Positions 21,606-30,127 of a stretch of 36,137 nt of DNA are shown piece after piece. A model generated the notes under the pieces. That model saw only the letters and a program-made list of their open reading frames with translations, was not told the origin of the DNA and ran no database searches. How positions within the stretch are numbered: position 1 is the stretch's first letter; each line of letters starts with the position of its first letter. Position numbers and translations under genes: made by a program. Where the stretch lies: positions 1-36,137 of the forward strand of contig JAJRVF010000176.1 of NCBI GenBank assembly GCA_024277395.1, written 5' to 3'. The DNA is from Campylobacterales bacterium. GTDB lineage: Bacteria; Campylobacterota; Campylobacteria; Campylobacterales; Sulfurimonadaceae.

Positions 21606-23492
21606 TTAGAGATAATTTACTAAAGAGAGTTGAGAAATTTTAGAAACGGTCGAAAGTGTCGCCTGCTGATTGAGCTTGAGTTGTTCCAGACGCAAATAAG
21701 CTTCTGCAATATCAGTATCAATTACTTCAGAACGCAGGGTTTGCGTACTGACAAGCAGCATCTGTGTTCGTTCTTGAGCATTAGTAAGTGTATTGGAGTG
21801 TGCTCCCGATTCTGTCTGCATCCGAATCGTATGGTCTAAAAGATCATCAAGCATACTCAAGGCATTGGAAATACCGTTGTTTCTCGGATTATCTGCATTG
21901 CCGTCAGGATACCCCCGTGCCTCTTTTACTGCAAAAATCGCCTCATCAATAACACCGAAAAAATCGGTTTTTGGATCACGAACACTCAGCGCATTATTTG
22001 TATTAAATGTTGCCATAGCACCGTTGGTGTTCGTAAAATCATCACTGTTGTTGTCATACATAGCAATATTGGCCTGTGTAACTATATTATTCTTGTCAAC
22101 AAACTCAATACGCCCGTCTGTTGTCAGATTGACACTGGAATTGACATTAGATGCCTCGATGGCAGCACGATAAGAGGCATCATTGTCTGTTGGCACATTA
22201 TTGTTCATTGCCATATTAATAACATCGAGCAGTTGTCGGTAGGTCATATCGGCACCATCGGTATCGGCTCCGGCACCATTGGCAATATTGTAACTGTAAT
22301 CACCGCTTACCGTGGCCGGAGAACCAAAGCCAATATCAATATTAAAGGCACTTCCGTCAATACGATTGCCTTCAATATGCAATGTTGAGGAGAGGTTTGA
22401 AAAAACATCTGCCAGCTTTGTCTCGTCAACGGCAATACCATTGTTGGATGAGATGATTTGAGATACATTGGATGTCACACTTGCCCCATCCTGTGCGAAC
22501 AGCGTTCTGTCATAAATGGCAGCTTCAGTACCTGTTGCTGTAGCGGAGGGCGCCAAAGCGCTTTTATTAAATTCTTTAATAGTGCCGCCGAGCGTATCAA
22601 TATCGGTAGCTGTAGCCCCCGTATTGCCAACAATATGAAAATCCAATTTACTCGAACCTGTTGCTTTGTCTTTAATAGTGATATAACCGTTATTCATGCT
22701 TACGTCAACTCTGTCTCCGTAGGCATTGGCAATACCCCTTAGCAGATCATCTACCGTATCGGTGTCGTTAAGAGTAATAATCTCTTTAAATGTACTGCCG
22801 TCACTTTGCGTGCCGCGGATGTAGAAATTTTGAACCCCGCTGTTGCCACCCATTAAATCCAATATGGTGTCATTTGCCGTTATGGCCTGTGCTGTTGTTG
22901 CATGAATTGACTTTATGTTGGTACTCACCTCTCTATGCACACTTCCCTCATTGCCAAAAAAAAGATCTTGCCCCGTAATATTATATTTTTGCTGAACACC
23001 ATTGCCAAAAAATGCATTCATATCACCATCATTGCCTCGGTAGCTTCCGTCCGAATCAATAGGCTTGACACCGGTGTTGGTTCCGGAAAAAAGATACTTG
23101 CCGTCAATGGAAGTATTGGCAAGGCTCATTAAGTTTGTCTTCATCCCTTCAAGTTCAGCAGCCAAAGCATAATAGCTCTCCGCAGCATTCGTCTCATTGG
23201 CTGCAGCGAGCAATGTGGTTCGAAACGAACGCAATATATGCTCCATCTCACCAATAGTACTGTCAGTTTGGGTGCTGAATTTATAGGCTGCTTGAGAACT
23301 GTCGCGAACTTGGGTCAGGGTTGCAACTTCATCATCGAGTCGAAGTGTTTTTGAAAAAATTTCAGAATCTTCATGAGCATACTGAATGGTACGTCCTGAA
23401 GAGATTTGACGATTCACATCAAAAAGCTCTTTATTGAGTTGTGTATTGCTGGTGTCTATATTTTTATAGTACATTCCACTCGTAATTCGCAC
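21606..23492 (-). CDS. flgL: Flagellar hook-associated protein FlgL (HAP3)
   Basis: 628 aa; flagellin-like N-terminus MRITSGMYYKNIDTSNTQLNKELFDVNRQISSGRTI and C-terminal helical region; GTG start with a GGAGGT RBS. Confidence 0.88.
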   Translation of the reverse strand: MRITSGMYYKNIDTSNTQLNKELFDVNRQISSGRTIQYAHEDSEIFSKTLRLDDEVATLTQVRDSSQAAYKFSTQTDSTIGEMEHILRSFRTTLLAAANETNAAESYYALAAELEGMKTNLMSLANTSIDGKYLFSGTNTGVKPIDSDGSYRGNDGDMNAFFGNGVQQKYNITGQDLFFGNEGSVHREVSTNIKSIHATTAQAITANDTILDLMGGNSGVQNFYIRGTQSDGSTFKEIITLNDTDTVDDLLRGIANAYGDRVDVSMNNGYITIKDKATGSSKLDFHIVGNTGATATDIDTLGGTIKEFNKSALAPSATATGTEAAIYDRTLFAQDGASVTSNVSQIISSNNGIAVDETKLADVFSNLSSTLHIEGNRIDGSAFNIDIGFGSPATVSGDYSYNIANGAGADTDGADMTYRQLLDVINMAMNNNVPTDNDASYRAAIEASNVNSSVNLTTDGRIEFVDKNNIVTQANIAMYDNNSDDFTNTNGAMATFNTNNALSVRDPKTDFFGVIDEAIFAVKEARGYPDGNADNPRNNGISNALSMLDDLLDHTIRMQTESGAHSNTLTNAQERTQMLLVSTQTLRSEVIDTDIAEAYLRLEQLKLNQQATLSTVSKISQLSLVNYL

Positions 23493-23531
23493 AAAGCACC
23501 TCCACTCTATAGCTTGTTGGTCTTAACAGTA

Positions 23532-23558
23532 CTATCGACACAACACTAAAAATATTTA
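23532..23558 (-). promoter_or_regulatory. Candidate sigma-28 (FliA) promoter of flgL: TAAATATT-N11-GTCGATAG
   Basis: The minus strand has TAAA-N15-GTCGATAG, against the E. coli FliA pattern TAAA-N15-GCCGATAA (-10 matches 6/8), about 40 nt upstream of the flgL GTG. Confidence 0.5.
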
Positions 23559-23615
23559 CATGTATTTACAAGAGTTTAAGAAAAAAACAACTATGATGTC
23601 ACTCCCCGTTCATAT

Positions 23616-23702
23616 GCCAGTATGGTGAAATTGGTAGACACGTCGGATTCAAAATCCGATGGCTTCACGGCCGTGGCGGTTCGAGTCCGCCTACTGGTAC
23701 CA
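23616..23702 (+). tRNA. tRNA-Leu (anticodon CAA)
   Basis: GCCAGTA acceptor; anticodon stem-loop TCGGA-TTCAAAA-TCCGA; long class II variable arm GGCTTCACGGCC; T arm GGCGG-TTCGAGT-CCGCC; encoded CCA. The 1-72 pair is G:U. Confidence 0.95.
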
Positions 23703-23724
23703 CTCTTTTTTTATTAATACATGA

Positions 23725-23730
23725 TATAAT
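23725..23730 (+). promoter_or_regulatory. Candidate -10 element (TATAAT) for galU
   Basis: TATAAT 27 nt upstream of the galU ATG; RBS AGGAGA present. Confidence 0.5.
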
Positions 23731-23756
23731 CCCATCCAAATATAACAGGAGATTGT

Positions 23757-24593
23757 ATGATTCAAAAATGTTTATTCCCTGCTGCAGGCTACGGAACACG
23801 ATTTTTGCCCGCAACCAAGGCAATGCCTAAAGAGATGCTTCCCATTTTAACCAAGCCGCTTATCCAGTACGGCGTTGAAGAGGCAATGAATGCCGGGTGT
23901 AATGTTATGGCAGTGATTACGGGACGGGGAAAACGTGCTATCACCGATCATTTCGACATCTCTTATGAGTTGGAACATCAAATTCAAAACTCCTCCAAAG
24001 AGGTGCTGCTTCAAGAGATTCGCCATATTATTGCCAATTGCACCTTTACCTACACACGGCAAAATGAGATGAAGGGACTTGGTGACGCTATTCTTAAAGG
24101 CAATGTACTTGTAGGCAAGCAAGACCCGTTTGCCGTTATTCTAGCTGATGATTTGTGCGTAAATCCTGACGGTGACGGTGTCTTACGCCAGATGATTGAT
24201 CTGTATAATAAATACAGATGCTGTATTGTTGCTATTATGGAAGTTCCCAAGGACGAGATTCATAAATACGGTGTTATTGAAGGAAGCGTACTTGAAGAGG
24301 ATGTTTTTGTAGTCTCCAATATGGTTGAAAAGCCTGACAACGAGAGCGCTCCTTCAAATTTTGCCATTATTGGGCGCTATATTCTAACGCCCGATATTTT
24401 TACCGTGCTTCAAAAAACCAAGCCGGGGAAAAACGGAGAACTCCAAATCACCGATGCACTGTGCGAACAGGCAAAAAAAGGGATGGTGCTCGCTTACAAG
24501 TTTCAAGGAAAACGTTTTGACTGCGGCAGTGTTGAAGGTTTTGTTGAGGCAACCAACTATTTCTTTGAGAAAGAAAACGCTACTGCACCCTAG
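23757..24593 (+). CDS. galU: UTP--glucose-1-phosphate uridylyltransferase
   Basis: 278 aa; FPAAGYGTRFLPATKAMPKEMLPILTKPLIQYGVEEA. Confidence 0.95.
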   Translation: MIQKCLFPAAGYGTRFLPATKAMPKEMLPILTKPLIQYGVEEAMNAGCNVMAVITGRGKRAITDHFDISYELEHQIQNSSKEVLLQEIRHIIANCTFTYTRQNEMKGLGDAILKGNVLVGKQDPFAVILADDLCVNPDGDGVLRQMIDLYNKYRCCIVAIMEVPKDEIHKYGVIEGSVLEEDVFVVSNMVEKPDNESAPSNFAIIGRYILTPDIFTVLQKTKPGKNGELQITDALCEQAKKGMVLAYKFQGKRFDCGSVEGFVEATNYFFEKENATAP

Positions 24594-26250
24594 CTCTTTT
24601 TAAATGCCGGTGTATTGCTTCGGCTACCCGAAACGCATTGGCATAAATAGTCCATGTATAGGGCACACTGCCTCCTGTAGGCATAAAACTGGCATCGGTG
24701 ACATACAGATTTTCAAGCTCATGCGCCTTGCAGTTAACATCAAGTACCGAGGTGTTTGCATCATCTCCAAAACGGCATCCGCCCGCAACCAAATTGGGTG
24801 GCGGTGAAGAAGAGATTGAGTAAGATATATCAACGGCACCCATCTTCTGTAAAACAGTGACTGCTTTCTTTGCAAGATATTCACCCACTATAAGATCATC
24901 TTTATGGGCATTCAAATGAATCACACCCACGGGTATACCATACTTGTCTTTTACCTTATCATCAACGCTAACATAACAATCATCCGTAGGCAACCAGTCA
25001 TTGAAAACTTCAAAAGTCAGAACCCGTGATGCCGTTACTGCTTTATAAATCTTGTCTTGCAGTGCTACTCCCCATAATATCTTACCCGTGTCATCATAAA
25101 ACTGTCGTGTTGTACGAGAGATAATATTGGCATGTTCAAAAAGAAAATCAATGGTGCCTCCTTTTCGTTTTACACCCTCTTCACGGTACTCATACCAGTC
25201 TTGCAGCGAGCGGTTAAAAAAGAGTCCGGGCTGCATCAGCTCTTCTTGCTGCTGTCTGCTTAATGATTCAAAAATAAAACGCCCTTCCCCTGCACCGCCG
25301 GCAGAAAAAATTAAATTTTTTCCGACTTGACCGGCGTTATTGGCCATCCCATTAGGAAAATATCTGTTTCTTGAATTCAGAAGCAGTCGGCTGCTTTCTA
25401 TAGCTTGTGCCGCGACTACAAATATGGCAGCGGCAACATAATGACTTTTAAATTTTTTATCATAATAATAGACTCCGGTGATTTTTGTTTTATTGCTCTC
25501 AAGCTTATAGACAAAAACTTCACTGAGTATCTGTGCTTTGCATTGATTCAGAAGCGCCGCTCTGGCACTTCCCTTTGCTCCCGTAGCACATCCGTAACTA
25601 CCGCAAAAATTAGAATACGAACAGGCGTGACGCTTTAGCGCATCGACAGGAAGAATGGCACGAGGTGTCGGTATGCTATGATAACCTAAATTTTTACATG
25701 CAATATCAAACCATCGTGTCACCTTATTTTCTTCCAGACGTCGGTACGGAAAATTCTTGCTCGAACGCGGTTCGGCAAATGGATGCTTGACAACACTGCC
25801 CGAAACCCCAACAACTTTTTCTACTTTATCATAATAAGGCTCCAATAGGTCATAATCAATCGGCCAATCAGCAACATTGGCACCTTTAATATCACCAAAG
25901 ACTGTTCTAAGTTTAAAATCGTTAGGTTTCATACGATGGAAATATCCGCTCATTAAATTCGATGATCCGCCCACCATGGAACCATTCCAAAAGCTCCAGT
26001 TATACTCACTGCCAACATAACGTTTTGTAGTACCATCTTCAAGTCGCTCATTAATAACATGTTGCTCATCTTTAAGCAGTGGCGTGTAGAGGTTGCGACG
26101 ACTTACTGCCACTTCATCTTTGGTAAAATCGTCTTCGTTATACCAAGGACCTTTCTCCAAAACAATCACTTTAAATCCGGCGTTAGAGAGATCATGGGCA
26201 ACGGGAGCCGCACCGGCACCACTGCCGATAATGCAGACATCATAAATCAT
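24580..26250 (-). CDS. GMC-family oxidoreductase (gluconate 2-dehydrogenase flavoprotein-like)
   Basis: MIYDVCIIGSGAGAAPVAHDLSNAGFKVIVLEKGP (FAD-binding), GGSSNLMSGYFHR, C-terminal VTDASFMPTGGSVPYTWTIYANAFRVAEAI. Internal Met chosen as start because it gives an ATGA overlap with the upstream gene. Confidence 0.85.
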   Translation of the reverse strand: MIYDVCIIGSGAGAAPVAHDLSNAGFKVIVLEKGPWYNEDDFTKDEVAVSRRNLYTPLLKDEQHVINERLEDGTTKRYVGSEYNWSFWNGSMVGGSSNLMSGYFHRMKPNDFKLRTVFGDIKGANVADWPIDYDLLEPYYDKVEKVVGVSGSVVKHPFAEPRSSKNFPYRRLEENKVTRWFDIACKNLGYHSIPTPRAILPVDALKRHACSYSNFCGSYGCATGAKGSARAALLNQCKAQILSEVFVYKLESNKTKITGVYYYDKKFKSHYVAAAIFVVAAQAIESSRLLLNSRNRYFPNGMANNAGQVGKNLIFSAGGAGEGRFIFESLSRQQQEELMQPGLFFNRSLQDWYEYREEGVKRKGGTIDFLFEHANIISRTTRQFYDDTGKILWGVALQDKIYKAVTASRVLTFEVFNDWLPTDDCYVSVDDKVKDKYGIPVGVIHLNAHKDDLIVGEYLAKKAVTVLQKMGAVDISYSISSSPPPNLVAGGCRFGDDANTSVLDVNCKAHELENLYVTDASFMPTGGSVPYTWTIYANAFRVAEAIHRHLKRARVQ

Positions 26251-26747
26251 ACCAGTGCCTTTGAGGGACGCGGTTTTCCCGGGGTATGATGCAACCACTT
26301 CCAGCCAACTTCTCCAATATTTCCACCATAAACCGGATCACAAAGCATCGCTTCCATAATATAGGTCAACAACGTCGCTATCCAGCGCTCTCCCCACGAC
26401 TCTTTTGAAATACGTTGCAATAACGCCTGGCGCTGTGACGCATTCAAAGCGGTATAGCTCTTGTGATATTGTTCTTGAGAAGTTTCATTAAGCCATCGTT
26501 CACCGTTGCGAATAAATGCTTTGTGCTCTTGTGTTACCCGCGTTTCACGCATAACGCGCTTTAGGTATGTCGTAGCAGCAATCTCTTTAAGAGTCGGTAC
26601 CCCTGAAGATGCAGGAAACAAATCATGCTGCACCTGCGCGATGGTTTGCCATAACAGCGCATCGCCATGCAAGCGTTTCGGCAACACCAACGAGGCTGCC
26701 AACAACACAAGATGCTTCAATAAAAGACGTTTTGAAGATAAAAACAT
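26247..26747 (-). CDS. Gluconate 2-dehydrogenase subunit 3 family protein
   Basis: 166 aa with N-terminal hydrophobic signal (SKRLLLKHLVLLAASLVLP); translationally coupled to the GMC subunit, as I recall for C. jejuni Cj0414/Cj0415. Confidence 0.75.
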   Translation of the reverse strand: MFLSSKRLLLKHLVLLAASLVLPKRLHGDALLWQTIAQVQHDLFPASSGVPTLKEIAATTYLKRVMRETRVTQEHKAFIRNGERWLNETSQEQYHKSYTALNASQRQALLQRISKESWGERWIATLLTYIMEAMLCDPVYGGNIGEVGWKWLHHTPGKPRPSKALV

Positions 26748-26790
26748 AGCACATTGTACTATGTTTTTGTCAACGATCCGCTACGACACT

Positions 26791-28143
26791 TTATGACTTT
26801 AATGCTTCGTTTGAAGGTGATTTTGCTATATACTTCAGCCAGAAAAAACCAAAAAGTCCTGCAAATAAAGAGGCCGAAAGTATGCCCACCTTTGCTTGAA
26901 AAATCAATTCGTCACTTCCGGCAAACGCCAAGTCTGCAACAAAAATCGACATGGTAAAGCCGATTCCACCAAGAAAAGCGACACCAAAAACCTGACTCAT
27001 GCTACTCCCTTCGGGAAGCTTGGCGATGCCCAGTTTAATTGCCAGCCATGCAACACCGGCAATGCCAAGAACTTTGCCCAGAATTAATCCGGCAATAATA
27101 CCGATCGACACCGGCGTGACAATGGTCTCTCCAATAGAAGAAAAATCGATAGAGATGCCGGCATTGGCAAGTGCAAAAAGCGGAATAACAATAAGTGCAA
27201 CGGGAAGATGCAGGTCATGTTCCAATCGTGAAGCAGGAGTGCCTACAGCATCAATACGGTCTTTAATATTTTGCAAAATGGCTTTCTGTTTTTCATGCAG
27301 CATGTAGGCCTTGCCTACGGGATAGGTATCGTACTCATCCAGTTGTGCTCTTGTCTCTTTTGTAAACTCTTCGGGCGGCTGCTTGGGCTTTGAAGGAATG
27401 GCCATTGCCGCAATAACACCGGCTATGGTCGCATGAACACCCGACTCAAGCATAAAAAACCACATAAAAAGTCCCACAATAAAATAGGGCAAAATCATAT
27501 GAATGCCCACGCGGTTGAGCACTATCATGACCAAAAAGAAGAAGCCGGCCAAACCTAATGAAAGCAGATGAATCTGTTCGGTATAAAACAGCGCAATCAC
27601 AATAACCGCACCCAAGTCATCGACAATTGCCAAAGCCACTAAAAAAGTTACCAAGGCAGGTGAAACCCGATTGCCAAGAAGCACCAAAGCAGAAATAGCA
27701 AACGCAATGTCCGTTGCCATCGGAATACCCCAGCCACCGGCACCTTCTCCGCCGTAGTTAATTCCCGTATAAATAAGCGCGGGCACTACCATGCCTCCAA
27801 TAGCAGCCAAAATAGGCAAGATGGCGACTTTAATGTTAGAGAGTTCTCCAACTAAAATCTCTCTTTTAATCTCCAGTCCGATAATAAAGAAAAAAATCGC
27901 CATCAGTCCATCATTAATCCAATGGTGAATACTGTGTTCGAGATGCCAATCACCAATGGCAATATCTACTTTAGTATGAAAGAAGTGGGCATAGGTTTCA
28001 GCAAACGGCGAATTGGCAAGCATCAAGGCCATAACGGTCATAAACATCAACACAATACCGGTTGTGGTCTGTGCATGCAAAAAATGCTCAAACGGTGTGG
28101 CAATTTTTTTAAAAGTTTTTTCCCACGGCGCGTACAGTTTCAT
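26791..28143 (-). CDS. nhaA: Na+/H+ antiporter NhaA
   Basis: 450 aa; GIVLMFMTVMALMLANSPF, FFFIIGLEIKREILVGEL, ATDIAFAISALVLLGNRVSPALVTFLVALAIVDDLGAVIVIALFYT. Confidence 0.95.
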   Translation of the reverse strand: MKLYAPWEKTFKKIATPFEHFLHAQTTTGIVLMFMTVMALMLANSPFAETYAHFFHTKVDIAIGDWHLEHSIHHWINDGLMAIFFFIIGLEIKREILVGELSNIKVAILPILAAIGGMVVPALIYTGINYGGEGAGGWGIPMATDIAFAISALVLLGNRVSPALVTFLVALAIVDDLGAVIVIALFYTEQIHLLSLGLAGFFFLVMIVLNRVGIHMILPYFIVGLFMWFFMLESGVHATIAGVIAAMAIPSKPKQPPEEFTKETRAQLDEYDTYPVGKAYMLHEKQKAILQNIKDRIDAVGTPASRLEHDLHLPVALIVIPLFALANAGISIDFSSIGETIVTPVSIGIIAGLILGKVLGIAGVAWLAIKLGIAKLPEGSSMSQVFGVAFLGGIGFTMSIFVADLAFAGSDELIFQAKVGILSASLFAGLFGFFWLKYIAKSPSNEALKS

Positions 28144-28164
28144 CGGTTTCCCTTAAAGTTTTTT

Positions 28165-28193
28165 TTCTGACATCAGAATTTCAAGCATGAAAT
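28165..28193. promoter_or_regulatory. Two abutting inverted repeats upstream of nhaA: TTCTGA-CA-TCAGAA and ATTTCA-AGCA-TGAAAT
   Basis: 28165-28178 and 28178-28193, 22 nt upstream of the nhaA ATG. Confidence 0.4.
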
Positions 28194-28236
28194 ATAGCAT
28201 AAATCCTATTTGTTTTAGCGGTAATCTACACAATAT

Positions 28237-28845
28237 CTACTGTATAAAAGCATATCCGGTCTCCGGAGTGATCGTTACAACCACATTCCCTTCGCTCCCA
28301 CCGCTAAAGGTAATATTACAGGCATTTGCCAGCAGTCTGTTGGCCGGATACGAAACGGCATCACCGCTTATATCACCCAATAGCGGTCGTCCAAGATGGT
28401 CAAACGTAATAATCAGCGGATTGGCGCCTGCACATCCGCCGCCAAAAGAAATGCTGACATCATACTCACCGTTGAGATCAAGCTCTTGTGTTTTGTTTCC
28501 ATCATTGGCAATGACACCTCCATCAAGACGTTTGTTATTATCTAGCGGATTGGTTGCCAGTTCACTCCAAACCAGATCACCGTCCAAATTGGCATCGCTG
28601 CCAATCGTGTATTGTCCGTTTGAGTGAAGTCGCATCTGCCAACGCGCTAAAAACCAGTTGGCAGTATTGGGATCATACTGATCTTCTACCATGGCTAGAT
28701 GTTGTGCATAGCGGAGATGATTGAGAAACTGCTGTGCCGCTTCACCGTTTGTATCACGTTGAAATGCCGGCGCCACCGTTGCCGCCAAAATACCGATAAC
28801 CACAATGACAATGACCAGCTCAAGCATGGTGAAGGCTTTTTTCAT
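28237..28845 (-). CDS. Type II secretion / type IV pilin-like pseudopilin
   Basis: 202 aa; class III prepilin signal MKKA^FTMLELVIVIVVIGILAATVAPAF. Confidence 0.85.
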   Translation of the reverse strand: MKKAFTMLELVIVIVVIGILAATVAPAFQRDTNGEAAQQFLNHLRYAQHLAMVEDQYDPNTANWFLARWQMRLHSNGQYTIGSDANLDGDLVWSELATNPLDNNKRLDGGVIANDGNKTQELDLNGEYDVSISFGGGCAGANPLIITFDHLGRPLLGDISGDAVSYPANRLLANACNITFSGGSEGNVVVTITPETGYAFIQ

Positions 28846-28942
28846 CTTAATTCCTTAAAATTCATAAATTATAATATTTTTATTTCTTTCCCTTATTGTA
28901 GCATATTCAGCATAGGATGAGATTAATATAACCAATTAAACC

Positions 28943-28971
28943 TTGAATAGAACGCGCTAACAAGCTATAAT
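28943..28971 (+). promoter_or_regulatory. Candidate sigma-70 promoter of dnaJ: TTGAAT-N17-TATAAT
   Basis: -35 at 28943-28948, -10 at 28966-28971; dnaJ starts at 29003. Confidence 0.6.
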
Positions 28972-29002
28972 TCCAAAAAAATTTACATGTAGGTCTATTA
29001 CT

Positions 29003-30115
29003 GTGGAAACATTAAGTTATTATGAAATTTTAGAAATCACACAATCAGCAACGAAAACTGAAATTAAAAAAGCCTATCGTAAAATGGCGAAAAAATATCA
29101 TCCCGATGCCAATCCCGATGATGCTGAAGCCGAACATAAATTTAAACTTTGCAATGAGGCATACCAGGTCTTAAGTGATGATCAGCAGCGAAGTATTTAT
29201 GATCGTTATGGCAAAGAAGGGCTTCAAGGTACCGCCGGGCGCAGCTCCGGATTTAGCGGTTTTGATGATCTTGGTTCCATGTTTGAAGAGATGTTTGGCG
29301 GCGGAGGCAGCCGTCGTTCACAACGAAATGGTGACAAATATGCGCTGGATCTCGCCACACAGATGGAGATCAGTTTTCATGAGGCAGTCTTTGGATGCAA
29401 TAAAGAAATCAATTTTCGATACAAAAAAGCGTGCCGCAGCTGTAAAGGAACCGGAGCCAAAAACGGCAAGCTCACATCCTGCCATCAGTGTGGCGGTAAA
29501 GGTCAGATCTATATGCGTCAGGGATTTATGACCTTTTCACAAACATGCCCGGCCTGTCACGGCGAAGGCAGCAGTGCTGCAGAACAGTGTCCTGATTGTC
29601 ACGGGCAAGGTTTTGAAGAGATCAATGAAACCGCTACCATCAACGTTCCTGCCGGCGTTGACAGTGACAATCGTCTTCGTGTCTCAAGCAAAGGCAATAT
29701 TAGCAAGAGTGGCACACGCGGCGATCTTTACGTTACCTTTTATGTCCAGCCCGATGAGCATTTTATTCGTCGTGACAATGATGTCTATTTGGAGGTACCG
29801 GTCTTTTTCACGCAAGCTATTCTGGGTGAAAGCATCAGCATTCCGTCACTCACCGGTGAGTTGACGCTGCAACTTGATGTCGGCACTAAAGACAAACAGA
29901 CATTCCGCTTTAGGGGCGAAGGCATTGCCGATGTACACGGGCACGGAAAAGGTGACCTTGTTGCTCAAATCACCCTCACCTATCCTAAAAAGCTTAATGA
30001 TGCCCAAGTGGAACTGCTCTCAAAACTGCAAGAGTCTTTTGGACTTGATGAAGCAAAACCGCATGAAGGTATTTTTGAATCAACATTTGACAGAGTCAAA
30101 AGCTGGTTCAAGTAG
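29003..30115 (+). CDS. dnaJ: Chaperone DnaJ
   Basis: 370 aa; J domain with HPD, G/F region, four CxxCxGxG-type zinc motifs; GTG start. Confidence 0.97.
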   Translation: METLSYYEILEITQSATKTEIKKAYRKMAKKYHPDANPDDAEAEHKFKLCNEAYQVLSDDQQRSIYDRYGKEGLQGTAGRSSGFSGFDDLGSMFEEMFGGGGSRRSQRNGDKYALDLATQMEISFHEAVFGCNKEINFRYKKACRSCKGTGAKNGKLTSCHQCGGKGQIYMRQGFMTFSQTCPACHGEGSSAAEQCPDCHGQGFEEINETATINVPAGVDSDNRLRVSSKGNISKSGTRGDLYVTFYVQPDEHFIRRDNDVYLEVPVFFTQAILGESISIPSLTGELTLQLDVGTKDKQTFRFRGEGIADVHGHGKGDLVAQITLTYPKKLNDAQVELLSKLQESFGLDEAKPHEGIFESTFDRVKSWFK

Positions 30116-30127
30116 AAATATCTGTGC

